Below are positions 15,913 through 23,738 of a stretch of DNA of 64,000 bases, piece after piece. The DNA lies in the NCBI RefSeq assembly GCF_003600155.1, contig NZ_QWLD01000038.1, forward strand, positions 124,001 through 188,000, given 5' to 3'. The position numbers were made by a program, and so were the translations under genes. This DNA is from Nesterenkonia muleiensis. Its GTDB lineage: Bacteria; Actinomycetota; Actinomycetes; Actinomycetales; Micrococcaceae. Position 1 is the first letter of the stretch. Every line of letters starts with the position of its first letter. The notes under the pieces were generated by a model that was not told the DNA's origin, searched no databases, and worked only from the letters and a program-made list of their open reading frames with translations.

Positions 15913-16385
15913 TGGTAGAACCCTTCGCGCAGATTGATGCCGTATTCGAGCCAGACTTTGAGGGCGGCGAGCATGCCGGTCCATCCTTCGCAGTTGCTGA
16001 ATGCGGCTTCAGCGCCATGCGGAGTCGGCCGCCAGGAGGTCTCGGTGATTGTGACCAGCGTTCGGGAGTCACCATCTATGGGCTCGAACTCGAAGACCAC
16101 TCTGGTGGTTCCACTCTCACTGGTCGTTGCCTCGTTGCCCCACTCGATGACGAGTCGATGAGGTGGGTCGGCATCGACCACCGTGACCGGAAAGGCCCCG
16201 GGGAAATCAGCGAAATCCCACACGACGCGGACGCCAGACTCCAGCCGCCCTCGGGCCCCACCGGTGGTGAAATACCGCGAGAGCTGAACAGGGTCTGCCA
16301 CAGCCTCGTATACCTCCGCGCAGGGGCGTGCCACACGTCCTGAGACGGTGAAGGAGAGCTCGGTGAGGGCGGCACCGCTATTCAT
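15909..16385 (-). CDS. SRPBCC (AHSA1-type) domain protein
   Basis: A 158-aa START-like hydrophobic-pocket protein of the AHSA1/activator-of-Hsp90 homology group. Landmarks are the opening FTVSGRVARPCAEVYEAVADPVQLSRYFT, the central VVFEFEPIDGDSRTLVTITE, and the terminal NCEGWTGMLAALKVWLEYG helix. These proteins bind small lipophilic ligands, and many are paired with an ArsR repressor as here. The start codon lies inside a palindrome shared with the divergent ArsR gene, leaving no room for a Shine-Dalgarno sequence. Confidence 0.87.
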   Translation of the reverse strand: MNSGAALTELSFTVSGRVARPCAEVYEAVADPVQLSRYFTTGGARGRLESGVRVVWDFADFPGAFPVTVVDADPPHRLVIEWGNEATTSESGTTRVVFEFEPIDGDSRTLVTITETSWRPTPHGAEAAFSNCEGWTGMLAALKVWLEYGINLREGFYQ

Positions 16386-16406
16386 GTTGTAAATTTACAA
16401 CATGAA
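16381..16406. promoter_or_regulatory. Symmetric divergent promoter/operator containing both start codons
   Basis: A perfect 26-bp palindrome has the arm TTCATGTTGTAAA (16381-16393) followed by its exact complement. The minus-strand ATG of the SRPBCC gene (16385) and the plus-strand ATG of arsR (16402) are mirror images inside it. TAAATT occurs on each strand 6 nt before its ATG, as a leaderless -10 would. A dimeric ArsR bound here would shut off both genes. Confidence 0.75.
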
Positions 16407-16725
16407 TGAGTTCACCGACAAGGGCTTTGATGATCGGGTCTTCAAGGCGTTGGCCTCGCCAGTGCGCCGTCGGATGCTCGATGAGCTGAAGAGGTCCACG
16501 CACACGACCGGATCGCTGTGTGCGCTGCTGCCCGAGCTGGACCGCACCACGGTGTTGCAGCACCTGCGAGTGCTTGAGCGGGCGGAACTGGTCACTGGAC
16601 GCAAAGTGGGCCGGGAGCGCCACCTCTCGCTTGCCCCGCTGCCGATCAAGCGCATACATGACCGTTGGATCAGCGACTACATGAATGCCGCAGTCGACCT
16701 GCTCGACCACTTGGGCACCGATTGA
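16402..16725 (+). CDS. ArsR family transcriptional regulator
   Basis: Winged-helix repressor, 107 aa, of the non-metal ArsR group. It opens with DDRVFKALASPVRRRMLDELK (residues 9-29). The recognition helix region LDRTTVLQHLRVLERAELVTGRKVGRERHLSLAPLPIKRIHDRW matches regulators paired with AHSA1-type genes. No metal-binding ELCVCD motif is present. It is divergent from the SRPBCC-DUF899 pair and is their likely repressor as well as its own. The start codon sits inside the shared palindrome, so the mRNA is probably leaderless. Confidence 0.9.
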   Translation: MNEFTDKGFDDRVFKALASPVRRRMLDELKRSTHTTGSLCALLPELDRTTVLQHLRVLERAELVTGRKVGRERHLSLAPLPIKRIHDRWISDYMNAAVDLLDHLGTD

Positions 16726-16813
16726 CGCCTGTCATGTCGACCATATGGCACCGGGGTGAGAGGCGATGCGTGGTGTGACTGACCTGAACCAATGCAGCCT
16801 CGTGGAGTTCGTT

Positions 16814-17323
16814 TCACCGCCTGTGGTGGGGCCGCGAAATCGCTAAAGCCGTGGTCAGAGCAAGACCCCATAGCGCGAAGTGCGGGCCCCAGATGAAGGC
16901 GTGGCCGAACAGGGCATCACGGTCTGGGACATCTGAGCCAATCCATCCAGCAAGAACGCCTATCCCTGCTGCTGAGTTGGCCCCGCCATAGAGAATAAGG
17001 CCCGGGCCGCCGACCCAGCTGATGAGCCGCCAGAAGCGTCGGCCCGGGATTCGGCCGTTCTGGGCCAGCAGTGGAATCCAAGCCGCACCAAGCTTGAGGA
17101 CCCCGATCACGAACAGGCCGGCAAAAGTCCAGAACGACCCGTTCTGCGTCGCCTCGACCGCCCATTGGCCCACAGTCTCCAACAGCCATTGACCCCCGAA
17201 GGCCCAGTAGATGCTTGAGGCTGCGTGAAGGGTGCCCAGGATCGCGGCCGTCCAGAAGGCGATGGCAGCTCTCCGCGGCACAGGGTGACCCGCACTGCCG
17301 GCAGCGTTGAGCCGGGACTTCAT
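16814..17323 (-). CDS. DUF3995 domain-containing membrane protein
   Basis: Integral membrane protein of unknown function, 169 aa with four predicted helices: residues about 20-45 (AAIAFWTAAILGTLHAASSIYWAFGG), 65-90, 108-128 and 145-165. The first helix and the WLLETVG element are typical of DUF3995. The ATG at 17323 has a strong GAGGAGGGG ribosome site and overlaps the TetR stop codon (ATGA). It therefore forms a two-gene operon with the TetR regulator. Confidence 0.8.
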   Translation of the reverse strand: MKSRLNAAGSAGHPVPRRAAIAFWTAAILGTLHAASSIYWAFGGQWLLETVGQWAVEATQNGSFWTFAGLFVIGVLKLGAAWIPLLAQNGRIPGRRFWRLISWVGGPGLILYGGANSAAGIGVLAGWIGSDVPDRDALFGHAFIWGPHFALWGLALTTALAISRPHHRR

Positions 17324-17922
17324 TCGTTCCCCTCCTCGAGACAAAGCTCTCTCGATGGTGGTAGAAGGCCGGTAACGAGTGCATCGATGGCCTCATCGGT
17401 GGAGGACTCGGGCAGCAGTGGTGTAGTGAGATGGTCGAGGATCAGCCCGTCGATGGCGTAGTGGAACAGGGCGATCTCTTCGGGGCCGCCGGGCAGGCCG
17501 GCATTAGTGTTGAAATCGACATCAGCGGCGAAGGCCCTACGCCGCCAGTCGGCAAGCAGCGCGGCGATCTCGGGGCGCCTGCTGCTCTCCAGGCGCAGTT
17601 CTATCAGGGCAAGGGCCACCTCTGGGTTCTGCATCAGGCGCCGGACGATGTCCCGCAGATAGTCGGCGAACAGTTCACGGTCTGCCGGTCTTCCAGAGCG
17701 GGCTGCCAAGTCCTCGGTGCTGGGGGTCAGCCTCTCGCCGATGCGAACGACCAAAGCCGAGATCAGCGCCTCCCGGGTCCGGAAGTAGTTCGAGGTGGTT
17801 CCCAGCGGAACCCCGGCTACGCGGTCCACGCCTCTATGGGTCAGCCCCCTTGCGCCTTCACCGGCCAACAGATTCAGCCCAGCGTCGGCCAGCAGCTGTC
17901 GACGATCGTCATTACGTGCCAC
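17320..17922 (-). CDS. TetR/AcrR family transcriptional regulator
   Basis: Repressor, 200 aa from the GTG at 17922. HTH at about residues 8-55: RRQLLADAGLNLLAGEGARGLTHRGVDRVAGVPLGTTSNYFRTREALISALV. The ligand domain with PEVALALIELRLESSRRPEIAALL resembles TetR_C groups of regulators of small reductases. AGGA lies about 10 nt before the GTG. The frame is open to 18348, but upstream residues overlap the divergent gene; an ATG at 17952 is a weaker alternative. It is followed, with a 4-bp overlap, by the DUF3995 gene and is divergent from the RibD/DHFR-like gene. Confidence 0.86.
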   Translation of the reverse strand: MARNDDRRQLLADAGLNLLAGEGARGLTHRGVDRVAGVPLGTTSNYFRTREALISALVVRIGERLTPSTEDLAARSGRPADRELFADYLRDIVRRLMQNPEVALALIELRLESSRRPEIAALLADWRRRAFAADVDFNTNAGLPGGPEEIALFHYAIDGLILDHLTTPLLPESSTDEAIDALVTGLLPPSRELCLEEGNE

Positions 17923-17964
17923 AGAACTTATCCTAGCCCAAGCACTACACATGTCGTACACTTT

Positions 17965-17986
17965 AATCACTACAGGTGAAGTGATT
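17965..17986. promoter_or_regulatory. Inverted-repeat operator candidate between tetR and the DHFR-like gene
   Basis: AATCACT (17965-17971) and AGTGATT (17980-17986) are perfect inverted arms separated by 8 nt. The right arm ends 8 nt before the start codon of the reductase gene, where a bound TetR dimer would block its expression. Confidence 0.5.
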
Positions 17987-17994
17987 GGAGCGCG

Positions 17995-18576
17995 ATGCGT
18001 GAACTTGTCTACTATGTCGCTGCAAGTATGGACGGCTACATTGCCGCACCTGACGGCAGATTCGACGCCTTCCTCCTCGAAGGGGATCACCTTAGTGAGG
18101 TGACCACCCGCTTCGCTGATGCCCTGCCTACTGATGCTGCCGAACATCTGGGCATTGATCAGCCCTGTGACAGATTCGCCACCGTGCTGATGGGATGGCA
18201 TACCTATGCCCATGCGGTAGAGGCAGGAGTAGAAAGCCCGTATCGGCATCTGGAGCAGATCGTGTTCTCCCGCAGGCGCCACGCCGTGGCCGAAAACCTT
18301 AGAACCGTCGATACCGGCCCGGCAACCCTCGTCCGAGAATTGAAGCACGCACCCGGGGCAGACATCTGGCTTTGCGGTGGGGGTTCCATGGCCGGTCAGC
18401 TCATTGCTGAGATCGACCGGATCATCATCAAACGCAACCCTCTTGTGTTCGGCAGCGGCATCCCCTTGTTCGAGCCCACTGGGTACGCGCCGACGAGGTT
18501 CGAGCTCATCGACTCCAAAAGCTTCATATCCGGTGTGATCATCTCTGAATACACCCGGGAGGGCAGAGAGCGCTGA
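17995..18576 (+). CDS. Dihydrofolate reductase family protein (RibD C-terminal domain)
   Basis: Cytoplasmic NADPH-dependent reductase-like protein of the RibD_C/YyaP group, 193 aa. The pattern is clear: LVYYVAASMDGYIAAPDGRFD at the start, VLMGWHTYAHAVEAGVESPY in the middle, the nucleotide-binding DIWLCGGGSMAGQLIAEIDRIIIKRNPLVFGSGIPLF (residues 121-157), and a terminal FELIDSKSF strand. GGAG precedes the ATG by 4 nt. The substrate is unknown; these proteins often accompany TetR or MarR regulators. The divergent TetR gene and the palindrome between them point to local control. Confidence 0.87.
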   Translation: MRELVYYVAASMDGYIAAPDGRFDAFLLEGDHLSEVTTRFADALPTDAAEHLGIDQPCDRFATVLMGWHTYAHAVEAGVESPYRHLEQIVFSRRRHAVAENLRTVDTGPATLVRELKHAPGADIWLCGGGSMAGQLIAEIDRIIIKRNPLVFGSGIPLFEPTGYAPTRFELIDSKSFISGVIISEYTREGRER

Positions 18577-18682
18577 GCGGCATCAGACTGCGTTATGGCC
18601 ATAGCTTCCGCTGTTCAGAGCAATGCCGACTCCGCTGCGCCCCTGCAGCACGAAGCATGGTCGCTTCGGATTGGTGCAGGAG

Positions 18683-20017
18683 TCACTTTGTCGCCCGGGA
18701 GTGCAACTTTCTGATGGTGATCAGGTGCGCGAGCCGCCGGTCGGGGAAACGTCCATCGCGAGCGAAGTCGGCCCAGAGCTGTCGAAGCTGAGTCGCGGCA
18801 TCGCGAATCTGCGTGGCGCTCAGGCCCTGTAGAAGGCCAGTGCCGTGCCAGTCTTCCGCCCTGCCGAACAGAAGCGGCAGGTCGATGGTGTGGGCCGCGC
18901 CATACGGGCCGGCATTCCCTGGCCAGTCGATGCGGTAGGACCACCCGCGGCCTCCTGCTGCAGCGTGGGCTCGGGCGAATCGACGAGCCGAACGCGTGTA
19001 GATGACCTGTGTCAGGGACCAGGAGGCGGTCCAACGCAGAGCCCGCCCGATCAGAGGAAGCCGTGCCGCCCGGTCGAGCCCCGGCAGCGCGGGTAGGAAG
19101 AACCGTGCCTCGTCTGCGGTGTAGCCGATGAGCAGGTCGATCGCGGGTGCGTTGCGCGCCCAGGCGTGTTCGCATTCGGCCCAGGACGGCAGCGGCTCAT
19201 GGCCGTACTGGACGCCGAAGGGCATCGACGCGGCTAGGCCGAATGCGGATGCCGCCTGCTCCGCCTCCCGCTGTGCTGCGAACACCTCGGACAGCGGGGC
19301 GTCAGCGCACAGTCCGGTGGTTGCGGCCACCATCGCCTCTGCGATCTTCTCACGCTGCGGGGAGCGTGACGGGGCGCTCTGGATGATCGCGCGCCGGAAC
19401 AGTCGAGGTGCCTCGGGCAGAGTCATCAGATGTGCGACCGCATCGGCTCCGGCCGACTGTCCGAAGATGGTCACGTTGTCCGGATCGCCCCCGAATGCCC
19501 CGATGTTCTCCTGAACCCAGTGCAGCGCCGCGATCTGGTCGAGCAGGCCGAGATTCGCCGGCCTGGTGGCACCGTCCCCGAGGTAGCCGAGAATCCCGAG
19601 CCGATACGTCACGGTCACCACGATCACCTGCTGCTCTTCCACCAGTGGTGCAGGGTCCATGAGTCGAGCGTCCCCTGAACCGCTGGTGTAGGAGCCCCCG
19701 TGGATCCAGACCATCACCGGCAGCTGGCCGTCATGGATATCGTTGGGCGCTGTCACCGTCAGGCGCTGACAGTCCTCATCCTGCTGCGTCGCAACCCAGC
19801 CGACACCAAACATCTTCTCCAGCAGGGGGCTGTCAGGTTGGGGGCACGCCGGAGACTCCTCCAGGGCGGGGAGCGGCTCTGTCCAGCGCGGGAGCGGCTC
19901 TGGGGGCGCAAAACGCCGCGCAGATGCGTAGGCGATGCCGCGAGCGCGAAGTACCCCTCCATGTACTTGCGAGAGCACCACCCCGCACGGCGCGTCTATA
20001 CGGGCCTCAGATTCCAT
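18683..20017 (-). CDS. Carboxylesterase, type B family
   Basis: Alpha/beta-hydrolase that cleaves carboxylic esters, 444 aa, slightly shorter than the usual 490-510. Visible motifs: ARGIAYASARRFAPPEP at the N-terminus, QDEDCQRLTV, the oxyanion-hole HGGSYTSGSG, NLGLLDQIAALHWVQENIGAFGGDPDNVTIFGQSAGA with the nucleophile Ser in GQSAG (about residue 190), and a late HTIDLPLLFG carrying the catalytic His. The start at 20017 has GGAGGA as ribosome site; the TTG at 20041 does not. No signal peptide is evident, so it is probably cytoplasmic. Confidence 0.88.
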   Translation of the reverse strand: MESEARIDAPCGVVLSQVHGGVLRARGIAYASARRFAPPEPLPRWTEPLPALEESPACPQPDSPLLEKMFGVGWVATQQDEDCQRLTVTAPNDIHDGQLPVMVWIHGGSYTSGSGDARLMDPAPLVEEQQVIVVTVTYRLGILGYLGDGATRPANLGLLDQIAALHWVQENIGAFGGDPDNVTIFGQSAGADAVAHLMTLPEAPRLFRRAIIQSAPSRSPQREKIAEAMVAATTGLCADAPLSEVFAAQREAEQAASAFGLAASMPFGVQYGHEPLPSWAECEHAWARNAPAIDLLIGYTADEARFFLPALPGLDRAARLPLIGRALRWTASWSLTQVIYTRSARRFARAHAAAGGRGWSYRIDWPGNAGPYGAAHTIDLPLLFGRAEDWHGTGLLQGLSATQIRDAATQLRQLWADFARDGRFPDRRLAHLITIRKLHSRATK

Positions 20018-20519
20018 GCCATCCTCCCCATCAGGCTCCAACGCCGGCCCGCCGCACGGCTCATGAAAGCCGGGAGGCCAAGTCGGCAGCGAGACAGGCC
20101 CGCATCAACGTAGGCGCCAGTAACAACTCACGGCCCAGTATGACAGAGACGATTACCGGTGCCGACCTGTCCGGAGATCGTCTAGATCACCACTTTCGAC
20201 CATGGCGACGCCGCACGCCATCGCGGTCCCGTCACCCAGGTAAGAAGGAGACGTTCGGTTCGAGTACGCCCGTCCGTTCGACGAGCGGAACAGCCGAAAG
20301 GTGCGGGCCGACGCGTTGACCTGGGCGCAGAACGCTCGCAACGAGAACGAGGCCCGAATCCCGTCCAAGGGTGGTTCCTTGGTCGAAAGTTCGAACCTCG
20401 TTCGATGGGGGTCCCTGCGTAGCACCTTTGGCAACATTCCCCAAAGGACGAAGACCCTGGTCAACCGCGGGAATCGTGGGGTTTATCGGGGCCATCACCG
20501 TGGGTCGAAGGCGTCGGTG
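20018..20519. other. Stretch of about 500 bp without a recognised gene
   Basis: It lies between the esterase start and the recombinase-like remnant. Frames are open in several directions (for example from a GTG at 20301) but no residues match a family I recognise. It should contain the esterase promoter. Confidence 0.4.
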
Positions 20520-20882
20520 AGCGATGCTCGGGGGCCGCTGGTGCGGAGGATCGAGACGGCTCAAACATTTCTGACGGCCTCCGAGATCGACAGTCTTGTC
20601 GGGGACTACCTCGCGGGCGCGACCGTTCAGGAGTTCGCGCAGAAGTATGGGATTCATCGGGCGACGGTGTTCGCCCATCTGCGTCGTCGGAACACCCCGC
20701 GCCGGGTCCCGGGGCTGGATGTGGACGAGAAGGCGGAGACTGGTTCGCTTGTTCCGGGCCGGGGTCTCGATGCGCGCGATCGCTCGACGCCTGGGGGTCA
20801 GCCGCAAGGCCGTACGGAGGGTTCTGGTCGAAGCCAGCGCGAACTGGGAGCCCGAACGAGCTGCTACTGCGAGGGGACCTGA
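20520..20882 (+). pseudogene. Frameshifted double-HTH protein, resolvase C-terminus-like
   Basis: One frame encodes LVRRIETAQTFLTASEIDSLVGDYLAGATVQEFAQKYGIHRATVFAHLRRRNTPRR, a resolvase-type HTH. A second HTH, LFRAGVSMRAIARRLGVSRKAVRRVLVEA, follows in another frame from about 20745. In intact relatives both lie in one polypeptide, so a single-base frameshift near 20740 has split it. No catalytic serine-recombinase domain is present upstream. It has the same architecture as the intact gene at 23054-23623. Confidence 0.6.
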
Positions 20883-20928
20883 TCAGCCATCGTGGACACT
20901 TGATCGTGCGTAAGTGGTCACGGTCGAG

Positions 20929-20941
20929 TACGCTGGAGGCA
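20929..20941 (+). promoter_or_regulatory. Candidate leaderless-type -10 for the antitoxin gene
   Basis: TACGCT (20929-20934) ends 6 nt before the ATG at 20941. GGAGG in that 6-nt gap could instead serve as ribosome site for an in-frame ATG at 20950. Confidence 0.4.
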
Positions 20942-21270
20942 TGGAGAGCATGACCGTGAACCCGGCACACCTGTCGAGCGACGACTGGGCGCGCGTGCGC
21001 GCGTTCCTGGACTCGGCGAAGAAGCGCGGCGAGGTCGTCGACTTCTCCACCCGTGTGGAGCTGCTGACCCCGGCGGAGGTCGCCCGGCGGCTCGGGATGT
21101 CGCGGTCTACGGTGCTGCGCCGGATCGCCGAGGGCGACATCCAGGCCACCAGGGTCGGCACCCACCACCGCATCCCGCTGAGCGAGTACGAGCGGTACAG
21201 CCGTGAGCTTATGCGTCGCATGGCCGAGGCATCCGCGGCTGACATCGAGGCCGAGCTGTTCGGTGAGTGA
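20941..21270 (+). CDS. Excisionase-type HTH protein, likely antitoxin
   Basis: A 109-aa DNA-binding protein with an HTH_17/excisionase domain (LLTPAEVARRLGMSRSTVLRRIAEGDIQATRVGTHHRIPLSEYERY, residues 42-86). A helical C-terminus (SRELMRRMAEASAADIEAELFG) could neutralise a partner. Its last codons overlap the GTG of the downstream PIN-domain gene by 8 bp, the compact order of a type II toxin-antitoxin pair in which the antitoxin also autoregulates. An ATG at 20950 is an alternative start. Confidence 0.75.
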   Translation: MESMTVNPAHLSSDDWARVRAFLDSAKKRGEVVDFSTRVELLTPAEVARRLGMSRSTVLRRIAEGDIQATRVGTHHRIPLSEYERYSRELMRRMAEASAADIEAELFGE

Positions 21271-21817
21271 AGCAGCGCTGCTCTTCCTGGACGCCAACGC
21301 GCTCGCCTCGCCCGTCACTCGCACACTGCTGATCGCCGGAGCGCGGGCAGACAGTCTGCGGTGGACATGGTCGAAGCACGTCGAGGCCGAAGCCGACCGA
21401 CACGCACGCGGTCAGGCATCGAGAACCTCCCTCGTGCGTACGGAGATTCTCGGCACCGAGCTGTCACCCACTGCGTCGAACACAGAAGGGCTGCTGACCA
21501 GCACCCTTGAGGATCGGCAGGTGGTGGCTGACGCGATCCGCGCGGGAGCTCGCTACCTCATCACGACCGACGTCGACGACTTCGCCTTCGACGATCTCGC
21601 GGCATATGGGATGAGCGCGGTGAACCCTGACTACTTCATGGCGTCACGGTTCACCGAACAGGCCTACCAGGAAGGCAGCGATCTGCTCGCAGCCGTGCAG
21701 AGGAATCCCGGCGCGCACCGCACCCGAGATCCACCGGATGCTCGGCCGCCGACATCCCCGCTTGGCCGCGCGCCACTCCAAGGCCTATGGCGCGACTCCA
21801 GTTCCGGCCGATCCTGA
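21263..21817 (+). CDS. PIN-domain protein, likely toxin, with a shifted C-terminus
   Basis: Predicted PIN-fold ribonuclease, 184 aa as read. The N-terminus LLFLDANALASPVTRTLL carries the first acidic residue; central acidic residues follow, and LITTDVDDFAFDDLAAYGMSAVNPDYFM (about residues 95-122) supplies the conserved TxDxxDF end of the fold. After about residue 145 the frame turns into Pro/Arg-rich sequence, while a second frame continues with APEIHRMLGRRHPRLAARH, which looks like the genuine family tail. A frameshift therefore seems to have replaced the C-terminus; the PIN core is intact. Confidence 0.7.
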   Translation: MSEAALLFLDANALASPVTRTLLIAGARADSLRWTWSKHVEAEADRHARGQASRTSLVRTEILGTELSPTASNTEGLLTSTLEDRQVVADAIRAGARYLITTDVDDFAFDDLAAYGMSAVNPDYFMASRFTEQAYQEGSDLLAAVQRNPGAHRTRDPPDARPPTSPLGRAPLQGLWRDSSSGRS

Positions 21818-21977
21818 CCAGCCGAGCATCATCTTCCGGGGAGCGGCCTGCATTCGTTGCGCGGCGCGTCTTGATGACACGGTGGGTTTGCAGCACGGGC
21901 TGTGCCCGGAGCACCTGTGTCTCGGATCGGGCAACAATGTCAGTGGCGCCAGCTACGGTTCTGGGTATGGCGAGTAG
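21738..21977 (+). pseudogene. Displaced C-terminal tail of the PIN-domain gene
   Basis: This frame encodes MLGRRHPRLAARHSKAYGAT and later IIFRGAACIRCAARLDD, with a CxxC pair, ending at 21977. It continues naturally from the toxin frame if one base is added or removed near 21710. There is no separate start signal. From 21978 to the terminator at 22182 I see no further gene. Confidence 0.4.
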
Positions 21978-22176
21978 TTCTCACATGAGCCCATACGGCT
22001 CGGCACGCTATCTTCCTTCTGTCAAGGAGGAGCAGCAGCTGGCGGCGTTCAGGCTGTTTGGTTTCCTGGTGCCGCGCGCGGTAGGAGGACATGGTGGCTT
22101 GGGACAGCGTGGCTGTGTGTCACTCTGCCGCTGGTGACTCACGTGTGCCGAACGTCGCCGAGAAGCGTTTGAGACG

Positions 22177-22204
22177 AGAAAACCCGGCCCCAGAGGGGCC
22201 GGGT
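22177..22204 (-). terminator. Rho-independent terminator of the NYN-domain gene
   Basis: ACCCGGCCCC (22182-22191) and GGGGCCGGGT (22195-22204) form a perfect 10-bp stem with an AGA loop. Read on the minus strand, TTTTC follows the stem. It lies 36 bp past the stop codon of the gene. Confidence 0.85.
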
Positions 22205-22239
22205 GGTATGGAAGAAGTATAGCAGTGTGACAGGCTCGG

Positions 22240-22974
22240 CTACCACTCTGGTGGCTTCGTGATGCGCGGAGCGATGGTCGGCGGGAACTGGTGGTCGTAC
22301 CAATCTGACGGCTGCATCTGATACCACCAGTGGTCGCCCACGCCATCGGTGTGCTCGCCTGCGAGCTTACCGGCGCGATAGCCCTTCGTGGGGTTGACGA
22401 GCCCGATTGGCACGCGATCTCGCGCGAAGGTGACGGGGTAGGCTAGGTCGCTGTCGTTGGAGATCACCACGGCTGCGTCAATCGTGCCGGTGAGTATGTC
22501 GATGAGCAAATGAGAGGCGACGTTAACATCAGAGCCTTTCTCTTCGCGGCGAGCGACCGATGCCATGAATCGGGCGTCAGGGACGTCTTGCTCGGCTCCG
22601 TCCTGCACCATTAACGGCCATTGAGGCTTGCTGATGACAGGTTTGCCGTTCCGGCCGGCGGTCGCGAGCGGAGCCGTGGCGACTCGAGCGACGTAGTTGC
22701 CGTAGCTGATCTGAGTGACGGAGTCTGAGCGTTGCAGCGCACGTAGGTAGACGTCCTGTTCGCGCTGACCGACGGGGTTGCTGGCTCCACTCACTCTCGC
22801 GGTGCAGTAGGTGATCGTTTCGAGCGTCGGGTTATCCCAGTGAGAGTGCGTGGTGACAAGGGTGTGTGCCAACGATCGCAGATCGAGCCAACGCCACCCA
22901 GGCGTCGAACGGCCGCATAATCCTCGACCACCGTAGTAGAGGTTATAGCCGTCTATATAGATCCCGACCCGCAT
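22240..22974 (-). CDS. NYN domain-containing protein (LabA/DUF88-like PIN fold)
   Basis: Predicted PIN-like ribonuclease, 244 aa. It opens with [17 protein letters not shown], the NYN N-terminal strand with its conserved IDGxN acidic site. It continues with [28 protein letters not shown] (K-G-x-D acidic site, about residue 155) and [15 protein letters not shown] (SxDSDL acidic site, about 180), so the three acidic metal positions are intact. The start at 22974 fits the conserved strand; the open extension to 23169 overlaps the divergent gene. Codon use is less GC-biased than in core genes. NYN proteins act on RNA; the target is unknown. It faces a double-HTH gene. Confidence 0.83.
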   Translation of the reverse strand: MRVGIYIDGYNLYYGGRGLCGRSTPGWRWLDLRSLAHTLVTTHSHWDNPTLETITYCTARVSGASNPVGQREQDVYLRALQRSDSVTQISYGNYVARVATAPLATAGRNGKPVISKPQWPLMVQDGAEQDVPDARFMASVARREEKGSDVNVASHLLIDILTGTIDAAVVISNDSDLAYPVTFARDRVPIGLVNPTKGYRAGKLAGEHTDGVGDHWWYQMQPSDWYDHQFPPTIAPRITKPPEW

Positions 22975-23053
22975 GGTGCTAATGGTAAGTGAAACCTCAT
23001 GACGAACGTTGAGTTTTCCACACGCCTTAGTAGCAGCAGTCGAGAATGGAGAC

Positions 23054-23623
23054 ATGAAGTCCACAAAAACTGACCCGCGCGCTGTAGCAAGTGAAACTGA
23101 GGCGGGCAGGTCGCTGGTCGACATTTTCTCGCGTCCAACACCTGCTCTGACACGGCTGATCGAACACATGCATCAAAACCCCGAGCTGGCGGAAAGCCGC
23201 GCCGCTGGCTACTCGCGGACGTCGTCGCGCAGCCGCGACCGTCAAGGACGATCTATAGGTGAAACGAATTCCGTCGCTGGCTCCACTTCACGACGAGAAT
23301 CGACGAAGCAAAGTCGTCGCACGGTGTCACCCGGGATAGAGAAGGTCAGAGCATCGGTTCTTCTTCCGCTCGTGGTTGACTATGCCAATGGTTTGACTCA
23401 AGCAGAGATTGCACGGAAGCACGGTATCCATGCTCAGACTTTGCGAAAGCGGCTTCGGGAAGCTGGAGTCAACACCCGGGTACGCGTCACGGCCCTCAGT
23501 GAGAGCGAGGTGAAGGTGGCTCGTGCTGTCATCTCTGAAGGTGCGAGCATTCGCGCGGTTGCTTGTCGTCTTGGTGTTGCGCACACGACTTTGCTGCGGG
23601 CACTCAAGCGAAGTTCGGAATAG
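23054..23623 (+). CDS. Double helix-turn-helix protein, resolvase C-terminus-like
   Basis: A 189-aa protein with a basic, low-complexity N-terminal half (many Ser/Arg, residues about 45-95) and two HTH units in the C-terminal half: [35 protein letters not shown] (about 110-145) and [30 protein letters not shown] (about 158-187). The spacing resembles the DNA-binding tail of serine recombinases, but no catalytic domain is encoded. GGAGAC precedes the ATG. It is divergent from the NYN gene across 79 bp, and lower GC than neighbours suggests transfer. It may regulate the NYN gene or bind element ends; function unknown. Confidence 0.65.
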   Translation: MKSTKTDPRAVASETEAGRSLVDIFSRPTPALTRLIEHMHQNPELAESRAAGYSRTSSRSRDRQGRSIGETNSVAGSTSRRESTKQSRRTVSPGIEKVRASVLLPLVVDYANGLTQAEIARKHGIHAQTLRKRLREAGVNTRVRVTALSESEVKVARAVISEGASIRAVACRLGVAHTTLLRALKRSSE

Positions 23624-23630
23624 GGGAGAG

Positions 23631-23702
23631 GATCACCATTGCGCACCACTCAGGAACCGTTTCTTGTGGAGAGCTGTGAAGGTCGATCACTATTGTGCAC
23701 CA
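23631..23702. repeat. Pair of imperfect 18-bp direct repeats
   Basis: GATCACCATTGCGCACCA (23631-23648) and GATCACTATTGTGCACCA (23685-23702) differ at two positions and are spaced 54 bp apart. They lie at the edge of the accessory region next to tRNA-His. Spaced direct repeats like these are found at ends of some insertion sequences and as recombinase-binding sites. Confidence 0.7.
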
Positions 23703-23738
23703 ATGTCGAAACAGGGGGTAACCAGGGGGTTTGCAAAG

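Noticed and set aside
20301-20519. N-terminal half of the 193-codon frame starting at GTG 20301
   Set aside because: Only the part from about 20520 matches resolvase-type HTH sequence; the preceding residues resemble nothing I recognise and no ribosome site supports the GTG.
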